DNA of 9,297 nt, taken from NCBI GenBank assembly GCA_013820975.1, contig JACDHQ010000046.1, positions 1 to 9,297 of the forward strand, read 5' to 3'. Below, piece by piece: positions 6,340-9,297 of the stretch (positions are counted from its first letter, which is position 1; every line of letters begins with the position of its first letter). Origin of the DNA: Gemmatimonadaceae bacterium. Lineage in GTDB: Bacteria; Gemmatimonadota; Gemmatimonadetes; Gemmatimonadales; Gemmatimonadaceae. The position numbers and the translations under genes are program-made. The notes beneath the pieces were generated by a model that saw only the letters and a program-made list of their open reading frames with translations, was not told the origin of the DNA and did not search any database.

Positions 6340-6402
6340 CTGCTGAGTCTGGTCGGGTGTGACCGCCTGCTGAGTCCGGCAGTCCCGACACTGCTGGCTC
6401 CG
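6340..6402 (+). repeat. Short degenerate direct repeats upstream of the NlpC/P60 gene
   Basis: CTGCTGAGTC occurs at 6340-6349 and again at 6367-6376, each followed by YGG. A weaker copy, CTGCTGGCTCCG, is at 6391-6402. Spacing is 27 and then 24 nt. The rest of 6260-6421 shows no gene and no convincing -35/-10 pair. The repeats may be operator half-sites or remnants of duplication. Confidence 0.4.
6376..6397 (+). other. Hairpin between queD and the NlpC/P60 gene
   Basis: CCGGCAGT (6376-6383) pairs with ACTGCTGG (6390-6397): 8 bp including one G-T pair, with the 6-nt loop CCCGAC. It ends 24 nt before the ATG at 6422 and is not followed by a T-tract. It may terminate the que operon, or act in the 5' leader of the next gene. 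There is no Shine-Dalgarno before that ATG. Confidence 0.45.
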
Positions 6403-6421
6403 CGACCGCCTCACCCCCCAA

Positions 6422-6964
6422 ATGAAACGAATCCTCTTCCCTGTCCTGAAGCGCGCCCTCACCGGCGCGGCCCTCCTCGCGATCACGGCGCTCCCAGCCG
6501 CCGCGCAGGACGCTGCGCCAGGTCGCGCGAAGCCGTTCGCGGTCATCAGCAGCTCCGCCCAGTCGGTCAGGGACTCGCTCGTCGCCATGGCACGAGCCCA
6601 GGTCGGGAAACCCTACCGGATCGGCGGCCGCTCGCCAGAGCGGGGCTTCGACTGCAGTGGGCTGGTTCAATACCTGATGGCGGTACTGCAGCGCGAAGTC
6701 CCTCGCACGGCAGCGCGGCAGGCAGGTGTGGGGATGGCGGTGGAGCGCGACACCAGCCGCTTGCGCCCTGGCGACCTCCTGACCTTCGGTGTCGGCACGC
6801 GCACGTCGCACGTGGGCATCTACATTGGCGACGGGCGCTACGTGCACGCCAGCAGCGTCGCCGGCCGCGTCGTGGTGAGCCCGATTCACCGCCGGGCCGA
6901 GCGGGTGGCGCCGTGGCGCGGCGCCCGCCGTGTCATCGCGGCCGCCGGCGAGGAGTCGCGCTAG
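6422..6964 (+). CDS. Secreted NlpC/P60 family peptidoglycan hydrolase
   Basis: A 180-aa cysteine peptidase expected to cut peptide stems of peptidoglycan (D-gamma-glutamyl to diamino acid bonds in typical members) outside the cytoplasmic membrane. Residues 1-28 are a signal peptide: KR-rich start, hydrophobic core, ALPAAA, with cleavage near Gln29. The single NlpC/P60 domain covers about residues 50-165: MARAQVGKPYRIGGRSPERGFDCSGLV with catalytic Cys78, LRPGDLLTF, then HVGIYIGDGRYVHASS with catalytic His130 and the third polar residue His142. No SH3 or LysM targeting domain is present, so it is a minimal enzyme. The start ATG at 6422 begins the signal peptide directly; no Shine-Dalgarno is visible. 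It lies 162 nt after queD, so it is probably not part of that operon. It ends 4 nt from the stop of the convergent CapA-family gene. Confidence 0.93.
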   Translation: MKRILFPVLKRALTGAALLAITALPAAAQDAAPGRAKPFAVISSSAQSVRDSLVAMARAQVGKPYRIGGRSPERGFDCSGLVQYLMAVLQREVPRTAARQAGVGMAVERDTSRLRPGDLLTFGVGTRTSHVGIYIGDGRYVHASSVAGRVVVSPIHRRAERVAPWRGARRVIAAAGEESR

Positions 6965-6968
6965 GACT

Positions 6969-8321
6969 TCACCGGGTACGCGGCGGCGCAGGCAGCGTGT
7001 CGCGCGGCGGAGTCGAAACCGAGTCGGGACGCACCGGCACGGAGTCGGGGATCGGATGCGCAGGCCGTGCATCGCGCGGAACGATTCGCGGATTGCGGTC
7101 GGCAGCCGGGATGCTATCCACCCGTGGCAGTTCCGGCACAGCGTGCGGAATCACCGCCCGTCCGTCGCGATCGAGGCGAACGCCGTTGCGCGGAAAGTCC
7201 AGCCGGCCGAGCGAGTCCACCAGCCATGCGGCGCGATGCCGCGTGTCGGCCACGACGACGCCGGGTGCCAGCTGCTGCGTGGACCGCACCTCTGCCTCCC
7301 GCACGCCCCCATCGCGACCCAGCACCACGCAGGCGATCGCGCCACGGTTGATCGGCTCGCCGTTGCTGAAGGGGCCGTACGTCACGAGGTTGCCGAGGGA
7401 ATGGAACGCGATGCGGTCGCCCCGCCACTCGGCGGCGCGCATCACGTGTGGCCCGTGGCCGAACACGATCGACGCGCCCGCCTCGATCGCCGTGCGCGCA
7501 AAGGCGACCGGGTTGCCGCGGTCGATGCGCCCAAGGAAGATCTCGGTCGCGTCGCGCGTGCGCTGGGCGGCGATGCCTTCGGCTCCCATGTGCGTGCTGA
7601 CGATGACGATGGGCCAGCGCTGCGCAGCGCGCGCCACGTGGCGTCGCACGGCGGCGAGGTTGCGCGGGTCGGGTGATTCCGCCGACGTGTAGAAGCCCAG
7701 GAACGCGACCGTGTCGCCACCGGCCGTCGCGACCGGCGTCGCGATCGTGTCGGCGCCCGTCACCCGGACTCCCGCACGCTCCAGGTGCCGCCGCGTGGCG
7801 ACGAACCCCGCCGGACCGGCATCGCGCGCATGGTTGTTGGCGATGTTGCCCACGACGCTCGCGTGCGGCGCCACGCCGCGCAGTGCCGGCGCCGCCTCGA
7901 GTGGCGACCGGAACGCGTAGCAGTTCGTCGAGCCCGGGCCGCACTTGCGGGTGAACGCGCCCTCGCCGATCGCGCTTTCGACATTGAGCATCACGATGTC
8001 CGCGTCGGCGACGAGCGGCTTGAGCGGCGCAAGCAGTGAGTCGGGCTGGGCACTGCGTCCCCATAGGTCGACGAGGTTTCGCGCGGCGCGCGCTGCCCAC
8101 GCCTCATCGAGGTTGTTTCCCAGCGTCACGTCGCCGCCACCACAGACCCGAACGACGCCGGCGCGCTCCACGCGCATGGGCCCCCGTGGCGACGGCGGAT
8201 CCTTCATGACTGGGATCGTGTCACGCACGGCGGCGGTGTCCTGCGCGCCGGCCATCAGTGGAATGGCGAGGAGCAGGGCCACGGCGGCCGCGATCTCCCC
8301 GGCCACCCGGCGCACACGCAC
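6969..8321 (-). CDS. CapA/PgsA-family protein (metallophosphatase-fold), exported
   Basis: About 450 aa. It belongs to the CapA family, named after a poly-gamma-glutamate capsule protein; the fold is that of calcineurin-like metallophosphatases. Motifs in order: GGGDVTLGNNLD (metal Asp at about 64), LNVESAIG, VGNIANNHARDAGPAGFVATRRHLERAGV, IVIVSTHMGAEG, FGHGPHVMRA and IAFHSLGNLV. All expected family blocks are present. The N-terminus has a signal peptide (VALLLAIPLMAGAQD). The C-terminal 60 residues are Pro/Asp/Arg-rich and probably disordered. An inserted FTRKCGPGSTNCYAF has two cysteines that could form a disulfide. Start is uncertain: GTG at 8321 is used, with GTG 8315, GTG 8306 and TTG 8330 as alternatives. 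The TTG would overlap the upstream TGA by 4 nt. No gene for the PgsB/CapB ligase is nearby, so a capsule role is not supported here. Last gene of the minus-strand run. Confidence 0.9.
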   Translation of the reverse strand: MRVRRVAGEIAAAVALLLAIPLMAGAQDTAAVRDTIPVMKDPPSPRGPMRVERAGVVRVCGGGDVTLGNNLDEAWAARAARNLVDLWGRSAQPDSLLAPLKPLVADADIVMLNVESAIGEGAFTRKCGPGSTNCYAFRSPLEAAPALRGVAPHASVVGNIANNHARDAGPAGFVATRRHLERAGVRVTGADTIATPVATAGGDTVAFLGFYTSAESPDPRNLAAVRRHVARAAQRWPIVIVSTHMGAEGIAAQRTRDATEIFLGRIDRGNPVAFARTAIEAGASIVFGHGPHVMRAAEWRGDRIAFHSLGNLVTYGPFSNGEPINRGAIACVVLGRDGGVREAEVRSTQQLAPGVVVADTRHRAAWLVDSLGRLDFPRNGVRLDRDGRAVIPHAVPELPRVDSIPAADRNPRIVPRDARPAHPIPDSVPVRPDSVSTPPRDTLPAPPRTR

Positions 8322-8326
8322 CGCTG

Positions 8327-8869
8327 TCAACGCTGGACGAGCCGCAGGCGCCCGTAGGCGTCGTACGTGTAGCAGGCGCCATCGTAGTACGCCGGGCCAG
8401 CCGTGCGCCAGCCGGAATGCGTCGACTGCAAGGAGCCATTCGACGTCCCCACTGCCGAGGCGGTCGTGCCCGACAGCCCCACCGTGGAGCGACCGACCGT
8501 CGTGGTTCCGACACTCGCAGTGCCGACCGAGGCGCGCTGTGCGCCTGGCGACGCCGACATCCCGGGGGCGGGCGGCAGGCCGTTGGCCCCGGGCGGCGGC
8601 GATGCGCTCCCCCCCTGCGGTGCGCGATCGGAGATGTGCCCGCGCGGCTGGCCGCCCGGCCATGTGCCGCCAGAGGCCGAGCACGCACGAATGACCCGCT
8701 CGTAGCCGCGTCCGAAATCGGCGACGACGCTGCCGTCCCGGAGCACGATCACGGGAACCTGCGCCGCCACAGGCGCCGGCGACGGCAGCGTCGCCATGCG
8801 CGCCCCCTGCGCCTCGGCAGAGGCGCCGGCGAAGAGCAGTGCTCCGGCGATCGTGCATGCGAGTCTCAT
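8327..8869 (-). CDS. Secreted protein of unknown function with Val-Gly pentad repeats
   Basis: A 180-aa protein I do not recognise. Residues 1-21 (MRLACTIAGALLFAGASAEAQ) are a signal peptide. A short folded-looking part follows (PVIVLRDGSVVADFGRGYERVIRACSASGG, with Cys63). Then comes a Gly/Pro-rich linker (about residues 67-112). Residues 114-143 contain six pentads of form SVGTA, SVGTT, TVGRS, TVGLS, GTTAS, AVGTS. The tail is Tyr-rich and ends AYYDGACYTYDAYGRLRLVQR with Cys166, which could pair with Cys63. It looks like an exported surface or wall-associated protein with a flexible or beta-stacked middle. ATG at 8869 begins the signal peptide. The gene starts 35 nt after the upstream gene's stop, and its TGA overlaps a possible TTG start of the CapA-family gene, so the three are likely co-transcribed. 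Function unknown. Confidence 0.75.
   Translation of the reverse strand: MRLACTIAGALLFAGASAEAQGARMATLPSPAPVAAQVPVIVLRDGSVVADFGRGYERVIRACSASGGTWPGGQPRGHISDRAPQGGSASPPPGANGLPPAPGMSASPGAQRASVGTASVGTTTVGRSTVGLSGTTASAVGTSNGSLQSTHSGWRTAGPAYYDGACYTYDAYGRLRLVQR
8441..8530 (-). repeat. Coding repeat: six Val-Gly pentads
   Basis: Encodes residues 114-143 of the unknown secreted protein as six 5-residue units with consensus [S/T/A]-V-G-x-[S/T/A]. The fifth unit (GTTAS) is degenerate. Codons differ between units, so the repeat is kept at protein level and is not a recent DNA slippage product. Confidence 0.7.
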
Positions 8870-8877
8870 GACGGAAG

Positions 8878-8910
8878 TGGTCAGGGTACGGCTGCGGGAT
8901 CTGGTCAGGG
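8878..8910. repeat. TGGTCAGGG direct repeat in the short intergenic gap
   Basis: TGGTCAGGG occurs at 8878-8886 and 8902-8910, 24 nt apart. The second copy spans the stop codon of the partial gene and the first lies 9 nt before the start of the next gene. It may be a chance duplication; no function is evident. Confidence 0.3.
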
Positions 8911-9297
8911 CTCGCGAAGGACGCCATAGGACGCGATGGTGCCGTCCAGCGGCCCGACGAGCCAGACGCGAGCACCGATCATACCCCGGAGCGCCTGCAG
9001 GGGTTGCGTAATCGTCCGGCGCCCGGCTGGAGTCACCAGGACGATCCGGTCACCATCGCGGGCAAGGACGCCATCCACCGCCGGCTCCCCATCCACGGAC
9101 CGCACGGCGTAGGCACGCGCCTCGAGCCCCGGCTGACCGCGGACCCCCGACACCCACAGGTCGGCCCCCGCAGCACGGGCGATCTCGCGGGCGAGCGGAC
9201 CGGTGATCGTGACCGCGCCGCCGGAGGCGGGGCGCACGACGATCGAAGTCATCGGATGCGAGCCGACCTCGGAGACGATCCCGCGGATGGTGTCGGG
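8905..9297 (-). CDS. Protein of unknown function with a tandemly duplicated beta-rich domain (partial at window edge)
   Basis: The frame is open to the right edge. Before the Met at 9252 it continues as PDTIRGIVSEVGSHP, which fits the domain pattern, so the gene probably starts beyond the window and Met 9252 is internal. The visible 130 residues are two related units. Unit 1 has MTSIVVRP...TITGPLAREIARAAGADLWVSG; unit 2 has DRIVLVTP...TITQPLQALRGMIGARVWLVG. Each is preceded by a G-[IV]-[VL]-x-x-x-G strand (RGIVSEVG and DGVLARDG). The layout of two strands, a short helix after a conserved Pro-Leu, then two strands recalls small OB-like beta barrels, but that is only a guess. I know no family name for it. 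It lies 35 nt upstream of the Val-Gly repeat gene and is probably its operon partner; export cannot be judged because the N-terminus is missing. Confidence 0.75.
   Translation of the reverse strand, partial: PDTIRGIVSEVGSHPMTSIVVRPASGGAVTITGPLAREIARAAGADLWVSGVRGQPGLEARAYAVRSVDGEPAVDGVLARDGDRIVLVTPAGRRTITQPLQALRGMIGARVWLVGPLDGTIASYGVLREP

Noticed and set aside
8325..8330. Perfect TTGACA -35 box on the minus strand before the CapA-family gene
   Set aside because: No TANNNT lies at the proper spacing downstream, and it falls on overlapping stop/start codons; probably chance.
8330..8366. RHS/YD-repeat signature (YDAYGRL) at the C-terminus of the unknown secreted protein
   Set aside because: Only one copy is present with no surrounding RHS repeats; a single short match is not evidence.

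Overview
This is a high-GC window with short intergenic gaps. Several proteins have Ala-rich signal peptides followed by 'QD' (for example AAAQD and AGAQD). Two genes have a TANNNT hexamer 6-7 nt before the start codon, the arrangement of leaderless transcripts. Together these suggest an aerobic-type environmental bacterium, most likely Gemmatimonadota. That assignment is inference; there is no rRNA or marker gene here to prove it. Nothing looks like a mobile element, CRISPR array, tRNA or rRNA.

Layout. (1) 1-2245, + strand: the end of a LivJ-type periplasmic solute-binding protein, translationally coupled by a 4-nt overlap to a full-length methyl-accepting chemotaxis protein. (2) 2246-2489: a convergent intergenic region with a GC-rich hairpin, an array of 43-bp tandem repeats (three full copies and one partial) and a very strong G-quadruplex tract on the minus strand. 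(3) 2490-3263, - strand: a probable lipoprotein that may have a LolA-like fold. (4) 3386-4516, + strand: a PLP enzyme of the cystathionine gamma-synthase/lyase family. (5) 4526-6259, + strand: a compact queC-queE-queD operon that makes preQ0, the 7-deazaguanine precursor of queuosine. folE and queF are not in the window. (6) 6422-6964, + strand: a secreted NlpC/P60 cell-wall hydrolase with a clear hairpin just upstream. (7) 9297-6969, - strand: a run of three exported proteins. These are a partial protein with an internal tandem duplication, an unknown protein with a Val-Gly pentad repeat, and a CapA/PgsA-family metallophosphatase-fold protein whose stop codon lies 4 nt from the nlpC-like stop.

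Most genes are ordinary housekeeping or envelope functions. The parts that known families do not explain are the repeat array plus G-quadruplex at 2283-2480, the Val-Gly pentad repeat protein, and the duplicated domain at the right edge.
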